Source of the DNA: JAUSKF01 sp964355005
GTDB lineage: Bacteria; Patescibacteriota; Minisyncoccia; UBA6257; WO2-44-18
NCBI GenBank assembly: GCA_964355005.1
Contig: CAYHBX010000006.1
Coordinates: 1 to 22,218, forward strand
DNA: 22,218 nt
Direction of reading: 5' to 3'
Made by a program: the position numbers and the translations under genes. The notes beneath the pieces are model-generated. The model was not told the origin of the DNA. It searched no databases and was given only the letters and a program-made list of their open reading frames with translations. Position 1 is the first letter of the stretch. Every line of letters starts with the position of its first letter. Below are positions 7,553-15,722 of the stretch, piece after piece.

Positions 7553-9111
7553 TGGATTTTAAACAGGCAAAAATTTTAGCCTCGGATTTAATAAGCAGCC
7601 CAGATGCTTCGGTTGTTGATCACATTAATTTTGCGAAGAAGATCGCCGGACTGGAGTTGCCGGAATACGTCCGCAAACTAAAAGCGGCATTTTTAAGTAA
7701 CTTTACCTTGCTGGGTTTGTCGGAGGTTTTTAAGGCACGCGCGTTGTTCCACAATATCGCCGCGGAAACTTATTTGGGGGAATACAATCAATACGCGCAG
7801 GAAATTTTAAATCCGGAGAGCGGGTTAAATAAATTCAAGCCGAAGATCATTTATTTTTTGATGGATTCCGCGGATATTGACTCAAAACAAATTAGCGAAT
7901 TGACGGAAAAAGCCGAAGAAAGCGGGGCAAAGGTATTGCTAGTTTCCGACTTTGGCAATTTCAAAGAGCATTGGTATACCAAGTACAAGCAATTAGGCGA
8001 TATGCGTCTTGCCTTAGATGCTTTCCCGGTTTTGGCGGATCAGTTGATGGCCAAGGCCGTCGCCGTCAGCGGCGCTACGAAAAAATGTTTAGTTCTGGAT
8101 TTGGATAACACCTTATGGCGGGGAATTGTTGGCGAAGATGGTGCCGACAAAGTCGTTCCCAATAAAAAATTACAGGAACATATTTTGGGTTTGTACAAAG
8201 CTGGCGCGATTTTGGCGATTAACAGCAAGAATAATGAGGAAGATGCCTGGGAGGCGATCGAAAAGCACCCCGATATGGTGTTGCGCAAAAATCATTTCGC
8301 CGCTTGGCAGATCAACTGGAATGACAAAGCCAGTAATATCCGCGCGATCGCCGATGAATTGATGCTGGGCACAGATAGTTTTGTTTTTGTTGACGACGAT
8401 CCGTTTCAGCAAAGTTTAGTTCGCGAATCCTGCCCGGAAGTTGCCGTGCTGCACCCCGATCAACTAGAGAAATATGTCGGTTTTTCGTCCGGCAAATTAA
8501 CAGCAGAGGACAAACGGAGAGGCGAGATGTACGCCGAGGAGCGGACGCGCCGGAGCCTGCAGTCATCGTTGAAGAGCGTGGATGATTTTCTGAAGGAGTT
8601 GAAGTTGGAGGTAACGATCCGAGAGGTGAAAGCGGATAGCCCAATAATCCCGCGGCTTTCGCAGATGACGCAGAAGACCAATCAGTTCAATATGACAACC
8701 AAGCGATGGAGCGACGACGATATAAGGAATTTTTTGTCTAAAGATCATAGGATGTGGGCAGTCAGCGCGATAGACAGGTTTGGCGACTATGGAACTATCG
8801 GGTTGTTGAGTGTGAAAAAACTAGGTGACGCAACTTGGGATATTAATAATTTTTTAATGAGTTGTAGAATTTTGGGGCGAGGAATTGAAGATGCTCTATT
8901 GGCAAAGGTGAGCGAATTGGCCTTCGAGAACAAAGCCGCGGGCTTGTCTGGTTATTTTGAGGCCACCAAGAAAAACAAAGTTTTGTGTGAGAATTTTTAT
9001 TCCAACAAAGGGTTCCGGTGTCTGGCGACGAATAGTAGCGGAGCCGGGTACTTTTACGATTTGAATAAACCATTTCCTTATCCGGCAAATATTAAAGTAA
9101 ATTTCGCTTAA
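7552..9111 (+). CDS. FkbH-like protein (HAD-IIIC phosphatase plus GNAT-like acyltransferase)
   Basis: A 519-residue protein with the full FkbH architecture. The N-terminal region (about 1-170) is helical. A HAD domain follows, with the nucleophile motif LDLDNTLWRG at about 181-190, SKNNEEDA near 224, and FVDDDPF near 280. A GNAT-like C-terminal domain spans about 340-519 (the KTNQFNMTTKRW block is typical of FkbH). Characterised FkbH proteins take 1,3-bisphosphoglycerate, remove phosphate and load the glyceryl group onto an acyl carrier protein. The very next gene encodes such a carrier, which supports the same chemistry here. Most known FkbH proteins serve polyketide or tetronate pathways, but no ketosynthase is nearby. 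A role in making an acyl decoration for a surface sugar is inferred from the flanking glycosyltransferases. Confidence 0.9.
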   Translation: MDFKQAKILASDLISSPDASVVDHINFAKKIAGLELPEYVRKLKAAFLSNFTLLGLSEVFKARALFHNIAAETYLGEYNQYAQEILNPESGLNKFKPKIIYFLMDSADIDSKQISELTEKAEESGAKVLLVSDFGNFKEHWYTKYKQLGDMRLALDAFPVLADQLMAKAVAVSGATKKCLVLDLDNTLWRGIVGEDGADKVVPNKKLQEHILGLYKAGAILAINSKNNEEDAWEAIEKHPDMVLRKNHFAAWQINWNDKASNIRAIADELMLGTDSFVFVDDDPFQQSLVRESCPEVAVLHPDQLEKYVGFSSGKLTAEDKRRGEMYAEERTRRSLQSSLKSVDDFLKELKLEVTIREVKADSPIIPRLSQMTQKTNQFNMTTKRWSDDDIRNFLSKDHRMWAVSAIDRFGDYGTIGLLSVKKLGDATWDINNFLMSCRILGRGIEDALLAKVSELAFENKAAGLSGYFEATKKNKVLCENFYSNKGFRCLATNSSGAGYFYDLNKPFPYPANIKVNFA

Positions 9112-9129
9112 TCGTAGTAAAATAAATTA

Positions 9130-9363
9130 ATGAAAACCGTTGAAGAAGTTTTAGGAAAAGTTCTGGATATTGATCCGTCAAAGATCGCTGGCACGACCGG
9201 TCCCGGCAATACTGATGCCTGGGATTCTTTCAATGGTTTATTGTTGGTAACCGAGCTGGAGAAAAATTTTAACGTTAAATTTACTATTGAGGAGATAGTC
9301 GGGGTAAAAAACGTGGCGGATATTAAAAAAGTTTTGCGTGATCACAATGCTGAAATTAAATAA
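9130..9363 (+). CDS. Acyl carrier protein
   Basis: A 77-residue protein of carrier-protein size and helical pattern. The phosphopantetheine site is Ser33 in NTDAWDSFNGLLLV, where the usual DSL is DSF. The helix II-III region reads ELEKNFNVKFTIEEIVGVKNVADI, as in acyl carrier proteins. It starts 18 bases after the FkbH-like gene and its 3' end overlaps the MaoC-like start, so it belongs to the same operon. It is probably the acceptor of the glyceryl group from the FkbH-like enzyme. It needs a phosphopantetheinyl transferase encoded elsewhere. No fatty acid synthesis genes are in the window. Confidence 0.9.
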   Translation: MKTVEEVLGKVLDIDPSKIAGTTGPGNTDAWDSFNGLLLVTELEKNFNVKFTIEEIVGVKNVADIKKVLRDHNAEIK

Positions 9364-9772
9364 ATTATCTTATGAAGACATCAAGGTTGGCGACGTTTTT
9401 TCTTTTGAAAAAATAGTGGACGTTGAATTGGTAAATAAATTTGCCGAAGTCAGCGGGGATTTCAGTCCTCTGCATGTTGACGCGGAATACGGGAAACAAA
9501 CCCGGTTTGGCGGAAATATCGCCCACGGCGCTCTTTTGGGAAGTTTTTTTTCGGCCTTGGTAGGAATGCTTTGCCCCGGAGAAAAGGCTTTGTATTTATC
9601 GCAGACTCTGAATTTCAAAAAGCCACTAGTCGTTGGCGGCGAGGTATTAGTTTTTGGAAAAGTTATTTCTAAATCCGATGCCGCGAGAATGATCGAGATC
9701 GAAACTATCGCGAAGAATAAATCCGAAGAAGTGTTAGTGGATGGCGTTGCCCGGGTGTTGATTCGCGAATAA
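9347..9772 (+). CDS. MaoC-like (R)-specific hydratase/dehydratase, hot-dog fold
   Basis: A 141-residue single hot-dog domain. The hydratase signature is SGDFSPLHVDAEY, with catalytic-type Asp38 and His43 (the family usually has DxNPLH; here Asn is Ser). It is followed by FGGNIAHGALLGSFFS, also characteristic. These enzymes hydrate or dehydrate (R)-3-hydroxyacyl thioesters on CoA or carrier protein. The start at ATG 9347 overlaps the carrier-protein gene by 17 bases; a GTG three codons earlier (9338) is also in frame. The position right after the carrier protein suggests it acts on an acyl group held there. The natural substrate is unknown. Confidence 0.88.
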   Translation: MLKLNKLSYEDIKVGDVFSFEKIVDVELVNKFAEVSGDFSPLHVDAEYGKQTRFGGNIAHGALLGSFFSALVGMLCPGEKALYLSQTLNFKKPLVVGGEVLVFGKVISKSDAARMIEIETIAKNKSEEVLVDGVARVLIRE

Positions 9773-9776
9773 ATTT

Positions 9777-10457
9777 ATGAAATTTAATCCATTTAATTTA
9801 ATTTCTAAAGCGCTGAAGAGGTGGATTCCGAAGAGTAAAACTCAAGAGCGGACAGATTTTTTGAAGAAGATAATTAATTTTGCCCATCATTGCGGGGTTG
9901 CCGGGGGAGGCGGCGACTATCTGGAGTTTGGAGTTTTCAAGGGGAGTAATTTTTCAGAGGTCTATCGGATCGCGAAAGCAAAGAAGCTTACCGACATGAG
10001 GTTTTTTGCTTTTGATTCATTTGAGGGACTACCGGAAGGTTCGGAAAAAGAATTCGGCCAGTTTGCTGAAGGGGAATATTCGGCTTCACTGGAGCGTTTC
10101 AATGCCAATCTGCAAAAAAGCGGTGTTGATTTAAAAGACGTCCAAGCGGTAAAGGGGTGGTTCAAAGATATGCTTAACGCGGAAACTAAGAAAAGGCTTG
10201 GTTTAAAATCGGCGGCAATTATCTGGATCGATTCTGACTTATATGAGTCCGCGGTGCCGGTTTTGGATTTCATCACCGATCTGGTAGTAGATGGCACGAT
10301 CCTGGTTTTTGATGACTGGTTTTTCTTCAAGGGTAATCCCAACCGGGGAGAGCAGAGAGCTTTTAGAGAATGGCTCGCGAAGAATCCGCGAATCAAAGTT
10401 TCGGAATTTCACAAATACTTCTGGCACGGTAATTCCTTTATCGTTCACAAAGACTGA
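9777..10457 (+). CDS. TylF/MycF-like SAM-dependent O-methyltransferase
   Basis: A 226-residue class I methyltransferase. The SAM-binding motif region is DYLEFGVFKGSNFSE (about residues 47-61). Then come FAFDSFEGLPEGSEKEFGQF, the hallmark of the TylF/MycF (macrocin O-methyltransferase) family, IIWIDSDLYESAVP, and the metal-ligand region VFDDWFFFKGNPNRGEQRAF. Family members methylate sugar hydroxyls in a metal-dependent way. It lies four bases after the MaoC-like gene and is the last member of this tight run. It may methylate the glycan sugar or the acyl substituent. MKFNPFNLISKALKRW may be an amphipathic N-terminal helix that brings it to the membrane. Confidence 0.88.
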   Translation: MKFNPFNLISKALKRWIPKSKTQERTDFLKKIINFAHHCGVAGGGGDYLEFGVFKGSNFSEVYRIAKAKKLTDMRFFAFDSFEGLPEGSEKEFGQFAEGEYSASLERFNANLQKSGVDLKDVQAVKGWFKDMLNAETKKRLGLKSAAIIWIDSDLYESAVPVLDFITDLVVDGTILVFDDWFFFKGNPNRGEQRAFREWLAKNPRIKVSEFHKYFWHGNSFIVHKD

Positions 10458-10484
10458 TTTTGGTGGTATTGTAGGGGAACGTGT

Positions 10485-10602
10485 CCCTCACATAACAAAG
10501 AGTTTATGCGAGGGCATGTGTATTTATGGTAGTTAATTATAAGGTTATAAATAAATTTTGGCAGAGAGTTCTGGCTAATAACCTCTCTTTGTTATGTGTG
10601 GG
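10485..10602 (+). promoter_or_regulatory. Leader with nested inverted repeats before the second GT-B-like gene
   Basis: CCCTCACATAACAAAGAG (10485-10502) pairs with 10585-10602 at 17 of 18 positions. The right arm ends directly before the ATG at 10603. Inside it, AGGTTAT (10542-10548) pairs with ATAACCT (10578-10584), so this inner stem stacks on the outer one. A small ATGC/GCAT hairpin (10506-10517) sits in the left part. The stretch could be an RNA regulatory leader or a small element with terminal inverted repeats. Confidence 0.6.
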
Positions 10603-12015
10603 ATGAAGACTGTCCTTTTGGCCGTTCCCCATTGGATTTTTACCTCCGATCTTTTGCGTACCAATTACATAGAATACCTGTCCGAAAAGTATCGGGTGGT
10701 GGTTTTGAGTCCGTTATTTGACGCCGAAGAAGCAAAAAGACGTGGCTATTGGCAGCAAAACGTAATCTATCAAAAATGGGAGCTGGAGAACGCTGAGCTT
10801 TGGGACCGGATGAAATTTTTCCGTATCGCACTGGTTAATGAGTTTGACTACCTATCCTCGATCAGGCACTTTTACAAACGGCCAAATTATAAAAATAGCT
10901 GGAAGCGTCGATTGGCGCGCGTTATCGGCCTGCCCTTGAAGCATTTTTTGACCGCTGACTTCTTCACGCGTCGGGAAGCGAAAAAAGTGAAACCATCTCC
11001 GGCATTTGATGCCCTGATCCGAAATCACAGTATTGAATTAGTGGTCACCGCGACCCCCGGGCTTTCTCCTTTCGAGGCGGAGGTCGTTCATTTGGCAAAG
11101 CGCGCCGGCCTGCCGAGCGTCGCCGCAAATTTCACTTGGGACAATCTGACTATGAACTCTAAACACATCCGCAAGACTGATTATTTGATTGCCTGGAATG
11201 AAGTGATGAAAAAAGAAGCAATTGATATTCACGATTATTCACCGGAAAAAGTTTTTGTTTCCGGTACGCCTCGTTTTGATCCTTATTTCGCTTGCCAATG
11301 TGGCCAGCACAATGCTAACGATTTTGTAAAATATGCGAATAATGCGAACCGTTCGTATGATTCGCATAGAGCTTCTGACCCTTCGCATTATCCTTGCGAG
11401 CCAGACCGAATGAAATTTCTAAGATCTAAGGGATTAAATCCGGACTACAAAACTATTTTTCACACTACCGTGACCAAGGCGTATCCTTTTCAGAAGAAAT
11501 ATATCAACGATCTGATAAAATTGCGGGATTCCAAAAAGATCCCCTACATTAATTTGCTGATCCGGGTTCATCCGCTGGATCTTATGGAGAATTATTCCGA
11601 ATTTAAAAATATTCCCGACTTTTGCATTGAAAAATCCGGCCAAGAAATAGAGATGAGCTATGACGACCTTTTGAATCTTAAATATTCTTTGAAATATACA
11701 GATTTGAACATAAATTATGCCTCCACGATTACAATTGAGGCCTGCATTTTTGATAAGCCAGTTATTAATATCGGCTACTTGGATCGCTTCGCGCTGGCTT
11801 ACGAGTTTGATCACTACCGGCCTATCTATGAGAGTGGCGCAATCAAACTGGCCAAAACCGACGACGATCTTCCGCGACTGATAAATTTATATCTGGAAAA
11901 TCCCGACCGGGATCACGATCAGCGACTGGCGATAGTCGATAAATATGTGCAATTTACAGATGGTTTATCATATAAGCGTAGCGTTGACGCGCTCAGCGCA
12001 ACGTTTAAACATTAA
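10603..12015 (+). CDS. GT-B-like glycosyltransferase/surface-carbohydrate protein, copy 2, with an internal insertion
   Basis: A 470-residue paralogue of the gene at 6242. Shared blocks are MKTV at the start, SDLLRTNYIEYLSEKYRVVV, NFTWDNLT, EKVFVSGTPRFDPYF, INLLIRVHPLD, INYASTITIEACIFDKPVIN and DGLSYKRSV. A further ATG at 10594 lies in the leader's right arm; 10603 is chosen because copy 1 begins the same way. Between DPYF and MKFLRSKGLNP it carries about 31 residues more than copy 1. They are encoded by DNA with a near-perfect 37-base palindrome (11332-11368) and rich in Asn, Ser, His and Cys. The downstream deacetylase follows after 12 bases. Substrates are unknown. Confidence 0.72.
   Translation: MKTVLLAVPHWIFTSDLLRTNYIEYLSEKYRVVVLSPLFDAEEAKRRGYWQQNVIYQKWELENAELWDRMKFFRIALVNEFDYLSSIRHFYKRPNYKNSWKRRLARVIGLPLKHFLTADFFTRREAKKVKPSPAFDALIRNHSIELVVTATPGLSPFEAEVVHLAKRAGLPSVAANFTWDNLTMNSKHIRKTDYLIAWNEVMKKEAIDIHDYSPEKVFVSGTPRFDPYFACQCGQHNANDFVKYANNANRSYDSHRASDPSHYPCEPDRMKFLRSKGLNPDYKTIFHTTVTKAYPFQKKYINDLIKLRDSKKIPYINLLIRVHPLDLMENYSEFKNIPDFCIEKSGQEIEMSYDDLLNLKYSLKYTDLNINYASTITIEACIFDKPVINIGYLDRFALAYEFDHYRPIYESGAIKLAKTDDDLPRLINLYLENPDRDHDQRLAIVDKYVQFTDGLSYKRSVDALSATFKH
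11289..11408 (+). repeat. Palindromic insertion inside the second GT-B-like gene, reading frame kept
   Basis: This stretch (edges approximate) encodes residues absent from the paralogue. Its core is an inverted repeat, 11332-11349 against 11351-11368, matching at 16 of 18 positions around one central base. TGCGAA and TTCGCA hexamers recur around it (for example 11382-11388). The frame stays open, as with the Rickettsia palindromic elements known to insert into coding genes. Confidence 0.6.
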
Positions 12016-12027
12016 ATAATTAAAAGA

Positions 12028-12969
12028 ATGTTTAATCCCGAAAAAGATCGCCACATAATAGTTAACTATCACTATGTTCAGGACCCTGATCCGAAGTTTT
12101 CCGGGATAGTTCCCTGTCTGATAAAAGAATTTGACCGGCAGATCGAGTTTCTTTCGAGGAATTACCGTATCGTTCTGATTCCGGAAGTCTGGAAGGCCGC
12201 GGAATCTAATTCTGATGAAAGGGTTTGCGCCATAACTTTTGATGACGGCCTTAAAGATAATTATCAAAACGCATTGCCGATCTTAAAAAAATACAGCGCC
12301 CCCGCCACCGAATTCGTAATCACCTCTACCTTTGAGGGGCGTTTGCCCGCGGCGCATAAGGTGCAGGTTATTCTTTCTCATCGTCCGATTGGTGAGCTGG
12401 TTGATTTCTTTAACGATTTTATCAAGGAATTTTATCCTGACCTGAAGGATCAGTATTGGATCCCGCATGACCGGCGCATCACTACGCGGCGTCTTCATGA
12501 AAGTACGCCCGTCGCCAATCTTAAAGAAACGATCATCGCTTTGCCGGAGGATATCCGGGGCAGGTTTCTGCGGCACGCTTTCAAAATATTTAAACTGGAT
12601 GAGGAGAATATCGGCGAATACCTATTTATGAATAAAAAAGAATTGGCGGAAATGGCGGCCGCGGGCATCGAGCTGGGTTCGCACTCGCATAATCATTACA
12701 CAATGACCGGCGACAACGAGGAGGCGCTAAGGAAGGACGTCCAGCTTTCTAGGGAGATCATTAAGGAGACCTCCGGATCTTATCCGAGAGTTTTTTCATA
12801 TCCTCATGGCCGGGCAAGCGACGTCGCCGTTAGAGTTGTTAGGGAGGCCGGATTTATCAGCGGCGTCGGTATTGACCGCGGTTCGTTGGCCGTCGGACAG
12901 GATCCGCTCCTGTTGCCTCGCTATGATACGATGGATATTAGAGATTATTTAAATGGTCAACATTCGTAA
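12028..12969 (+). CDS. Polysaccharide deacetylase family protein (NodB-type)
   Basis: A 313-residue protein with the NodB motifs of carbohydrate esterase family 4. TFDDG is at about 70-74 (catalytic base and metal Asp). The metal histidines are in GSHSHNH near 217-223, and FSYPHGR follows near 255. Between the first two motifs lies a long extra helical region of roughly 110 residues, as in larger members of the family. The N-terminal HIIVNYHYV strand is typical. No signal peptide is visible, so it may act in the cytoplasm on a lipid-linked or sugar precursor. It is in the same cluster as the glycosyltransferases, and its last 17 bases overlap the start of the GT-C-like gene. Confidence 0.87.
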   Translation: MFNPEKDRHIIVNYHYVQDPDPKFSGIVPCLIKEFDRQIEFLSRNYRIVLIPEVWKAAESNSDERVCAITFDDGLKDNYQNALPILKKYSAPATEFVITSTFEGRLPAAHKVQVILSHRPIGELVDFFNDFIKEFYPDLKDQYWIPHDRRITTRRLHESTPVANLKETIIALPEDIRGRFLRHAFKIFKLDEENIGEYLFMNKKELAEMAAAGIELGSHSHNHYTMTGDNEEALRKDVQLSREIIKETSGSYPRVFSYPHGRASDVAVRVVREAGFISGVGIDRGSLAVGQDPLLLPRYDTMDIRDYLNGQHS

Positions 12970-14782
12970 ATTGCTAGTCAGGGAAAATATATGGGTCTTG
13001 GCGCTAGTTTTGGGGGCTGTGTTGGTGGGTATTTTGTACGTGGCTCCGTCTGTTCTGGTAGCCAAAAAACTTCAAACGGCTGGCCAACCGTTTGTTTTGC
13101 TACAACTGGATAATCACGGAGATGAGGTGGAGGGGTATGTTGCCAGGGCGCGGCAGATCTATAATGGCCAATTTCCCCCGGAGCCGGCTATTTTCCCCTG
13201 GCTCACTACTTCTATCCTCGCCGCTTCCATGGTCTTATTTTCGGGAAACGTCGGTTCGGCATATCTCGCGATCGTGTTTGTTTTTTCCGCGCTGATCTTC
13301 GTATCTTTTTTTCTGACCGCCAGATTTTTTTTGAAGAACGATTATTGGGCTATGCTTCTGGCCTTTGCCGGAAGTCTTACTCCGATGGCCACGCACCTTC
13401 CTTATGCTTTCAGCAGTCTGGCCAATTTTTCCAATATAGTTATCAAGAATTTTTATCCGGCGGTATCTACGCCTCTGGTCAGGTTATTCCTCGCGCGCGT
13501 TGATAATCCCTTGCTCACCCTGCCCTTTTACCTGTTAGCGATCTGTCTTTTGTTCTGGTTTTGGAAAAATCCTAACTGGAAAAGCGCGATCTTGTCGGCG
13601 GTCAGCGTTGGTATTTTGTCCCAGATCTATTTCCACTACTGGGCGTTTTTAGTGGTGGTCTCCGTATTGCTGGGAGTGTACGCGTTGTGGCGTGTTCGTT
13701 CGGATGCCGGGCGTTTCAAGATGTTTCTGGTCTTTTTTGCTGTTTTGGCCGTTGTTTCTTTACCGTATTTTATTAATTACCTGAATCTAAAAATTTCGGC
13801 CTCTCCGGACTTTTTTCAACGTTTTGAAATGGAGCACGGGCGGAATTTCCGTTTTTCCCGGATGTTTGACTATGGATTCTATGCCGTGCTGGCGCTGTTG
13901 ATTGGTTTGTATCTGCGTAAGGTGAATAGGGATTTGGCAATATTTTTCGTAGCGTTTGTCGCGGCGATGTTTATAGTCTGGAACTTGCAGTTAATCACCG
14001 GATTTCAACCGGAGCTGAAGTGGGACAAACCAATTAGTCCGGCTATTTTCCTGATCCTATCCGTTGCGGCGTATTATTTTTGCCGGAGATTTGAGGCGAA
14101 ACGGGTGGCGGTCGTATTACTGATTCTGATGTCACTGTTGGTTGTGAAAAAGTTTGTTAACGCGGCTATCTTTTTAGATCCACCGTCGCAGTTCTTGAAT
14201 GAGCATACTTTTGACGCTGATTTAGTTTCCGCTTGGCAGTGGATGAACAGTAATTTGCCCAAAGGTGCGGTAGTGGCTTCGCCGTTCTTTGCCGACTCGT
14301 ATTATTTTGCCGTGTATACATCGGCGGAACCGCTGATGCGTCCGGGGTTGAGTACGTCGATCAGCAATCAGCTTTTAGAAGAGCGTTTTTTGGCCAGCAA
14401 TAAGTTATTCGGGGTATCAAGAGCGATAGTCGAAAAACGTTTGAGAAAAACCCTTTCCGGAGATGGCGCCCCCGACCGTCTTTATTACGGCTTCTATAAG
14501 GATCAATCTTTTGATGTCGGATATCGCAATGATTTTGATGATAGTTTACGTGACTGGAGCATCCCGGAAGAAAAGATCCGCGAATTACTCCGGCGTTATG
14601 ATGAAATATCAGCCGATCCGACGACAAGCGAAGCAGATTATTTGTACTACGGACCGGACAAGCAGGGGATCGCTTCAGTTGATTTTTCAGATGATAAAAA
14701 TTTAGAATTGGTTTATGGAAACGCTAGCGTGAAGATCTACAAAGTATCAACCAATCAACCAAGTAACCAATCAACCAAGTAA
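12953..14782 (+). CDS. Polytopic membrane protein, GT-C-like glycosyltransferase, copy 1
   Basis: A 609-residue protein with about ten hydrophobic segments up to residue 400 and a soluble C-terminal part. After the first membrane segment a loop holds acidic residues (LDNHGDEVEGY, D53, D57, E58, E60), the place where GT-C enzymes carry their catalytic acid. The paralogue at 18899 shares the loop's E-x-E pattern, the SAVSVG..Y.HYW segment, and a C-terminal block around IPEEKIRELLRRYDE, which here includes YLYYGPDKQG. GT-C enzymes use lipid-phosphate sugars on the outer membrane face. The next gene is a GT2 of the type that makes such donors, which fits well. The last codons lie within a 16-base tandem repeat that also provides the stop. 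The GT-C assignment is inference from topology. Confidence 0.7.
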   Translation: MVNIRKLLVRENIWVLALVLGAVLVGILYVAPSVLVAKKLQTAGQPFVLLQLDNHGDEVEGYVARARQIYNGQFPPEPAIFPWLTTSILAASMVLFSGNVGSAYLAIVFVFSALIFVSFFLTARFFLKNDYWAMLLAFAGSLTPMATHLPYAFSSLANFSNIVIKNFYPAVSTPLVRLFLARVDNPLLTLPFYLLAICLLFWFWKNPNWKSAILSAVSVGILSQIYFHYWAFLVVVSVLLGVYALWRVRSDAGRFKMFLVFFAVLAVVSLPYFINYLNLKISASPDFFQRFEMEHGRNFRFSRMFDYGFYAVLALLIGLYLRKVNRDLAIFFVAFVAAMFIVWNLQLITGFQPELKWDKPISPAIFLILSVAAYYFCRRFEAKRVAVVLLILMSLLVVKKFVNAAIFLDPPSQFLNEHTFDADLVSAWQWMNSNLPKGAVVASPFFADSYYFAVYTSAEPLMRPGLSTSISNQLLEERFLASNKLFGVSRAIVEKRLRKTLSGDGAPDRLYYGFYKDQSFDVGYRNDFDDSLRDWSIPEEKIRELLRRYDEISADPTTSEADYLYYGPDKQGIASVDFSDDKNLELVYGNASVKIYKVSTNQPSNQSTK

Positions 14783-14814
14783 TCAATCAACCAAGTAACC
14801 AATTAACCCAAATT
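14751..14814 (+). repeat. 16-base tandem repeat across a stop codon and the next intergenic space
   Basis: The unit CCAATCAACCAAGTAA occurs at 14751-14766 and 14767-14782, then with one change at 14783-14798 and degenerate at 14799-14814. It encodes the last residues of the GT-C-like protein (NQPSNQSTK), supplies its TAA stop, and fills the space up to the GT2 start at 14816. Confidence 0.85.
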
Positions 14815-14815
14815 C

Positions 14816-15547
14816 ATGCCTTTATTGTCCATTTCCATTCCCTGCTACAACGAAGAAGGCCGATTGCCGGAGAAGCTACGGCCTTATTTGGATTGGCTTG
14901 ATAAAAATTTACCCGATTATGAAATTGTTTTGGTAAATGACGGCAGTACTGACGGCACACTGAAGATGATGGAGGGGTTGGTTTCCGGAAATTCCAAAAT
15001 AAAGATCGTGAACCTTCCGGAGAATCACGGGCGGGGATTTGGTATGAAGACCGGCGTCTTGGCATCTTCCGGACAATTCATTTTGGAAACCGACGCTGAT
15101 TTGCCGGTTGGCCCGGATCATATTCCGGTGTTCTTGGACTTTTTGAAGAGCCACCCCGACATTTCTTTCGTCATCGGTTCGCGGGAGCATCAGCAGTCTG
15201 GATTTGTGCTGAAGCAAACTTGGATGAGGGTCTTCGCGGGGAAGGTGTTCCATCGGCTGTTTATGTGGTTCTTCGGCAGCCAGTTCAAAGACGTGATGTG
15301 CGGGTTTAAATTGTTCCGTCATGATGCCGCCAAAGATATTTTCCGATATGTTTACGATGAGAAATTTTTGGCGGCGGGAGAAATAATTTATGTCGCCAAT
15401 AAATTCGGATACAAAGTAGCCGAACTCCCCGTCGTCTGGGAGGACGACCGGCGTTCCAAGGTAAAGATTGCCCGCGATACTTTTCGTACCCTCAAGGGAA
15501 TGCTTGAACTCTGGATCCGCAACTTAAAAGGAAGGTATAAAAGATAG
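14816..15547 (+). CDS. Family 2 glycosyltransferase, polyprenyl-phosphate hexose synthase-like
   Basis: A 243-residue GT-A fold enzyme. SIPCYNEEGRLP is at 7-18, VNDGSTDGT at 40-48, the donor/metal motif ETDADLP at 91-97 (D93 and D95), and RGFGMKTGVLASSG nearby. CGFKLF and the basic DDRRSKVKI region near the C terminus are typical of dolichyl- or polyprenyl-phosphate glucosyl/mannosyl transferases such as ALG5 and DPM1. It would transfer a sugar from a nucleotide donor to undecaprenyl phosphate at the inner membrane face. It lacks the C-terminal membrane helices of some relatives. It follows the GT-C-like gene by 33 bases, most of them tandem repeat, and could supply that protein's lipid-linked donor. 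No Shine-Dalgarno sequence is seen. Confidence 0.9.
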   Translation: MPLLSISIPCYNEEGRLPEKLRPYLDWLDKNLPDYEIVLVNDGSTDGTLKMMEGLVSGNSKIKIVNLPENHGRGFGMKTGVLASSGQFILETDADLPVGPDHIPVFLDFLKSHPDISFVIGSREHQQSGFVLKQTWMRVFAGKVFHRLFMWFFGSQFKDVMCGFKLFRHDAAKDIFRYVYDEKFLAAGEIIYVANKFGYKVAELPVVWEDDRRSKVKIARDTFRTLKGMLELWIRNLKGRYKR

Positions 15548-15554
15548 GGGGGGT

Positions 15555-15695
15555 GTCGCGAAAATTTCTCAAGAAAACACCATCGATTTTCCCCGGCTAA
15601 AAATCGTGCTTCGCTCTCGGCTCCGCTCATCCGGCCTGCGGCCGGATACCGGGCCCGCTCCGCCTCCGAGATGCTTCTCTCAAAACTTCCGCGAC
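15555..15695. repeat. GC-rich structured intergenic element with imperfect terminal inverted repeats
   Basis: GTCGCG at 15555-15560 and CGCGAC at 15690-15695 bound the stretch, with partial pairing continuing inward (about 10 of 13). Inside are hairpins CGATTTT/AAAATCG (15584-15606) and ATCCGGCC/GGCCGGAT (15629-15647). CTCGG (15616-15620) can pair with CCGAG (15666-15670). It may end transcripts of the glycan operon or be a small repeat element. No protein was seen in it. Confidence 0.55.
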
Positions 15696-15722
15696 CGTCA
15701 ATTCCCTATCCAGCACAAAGGC

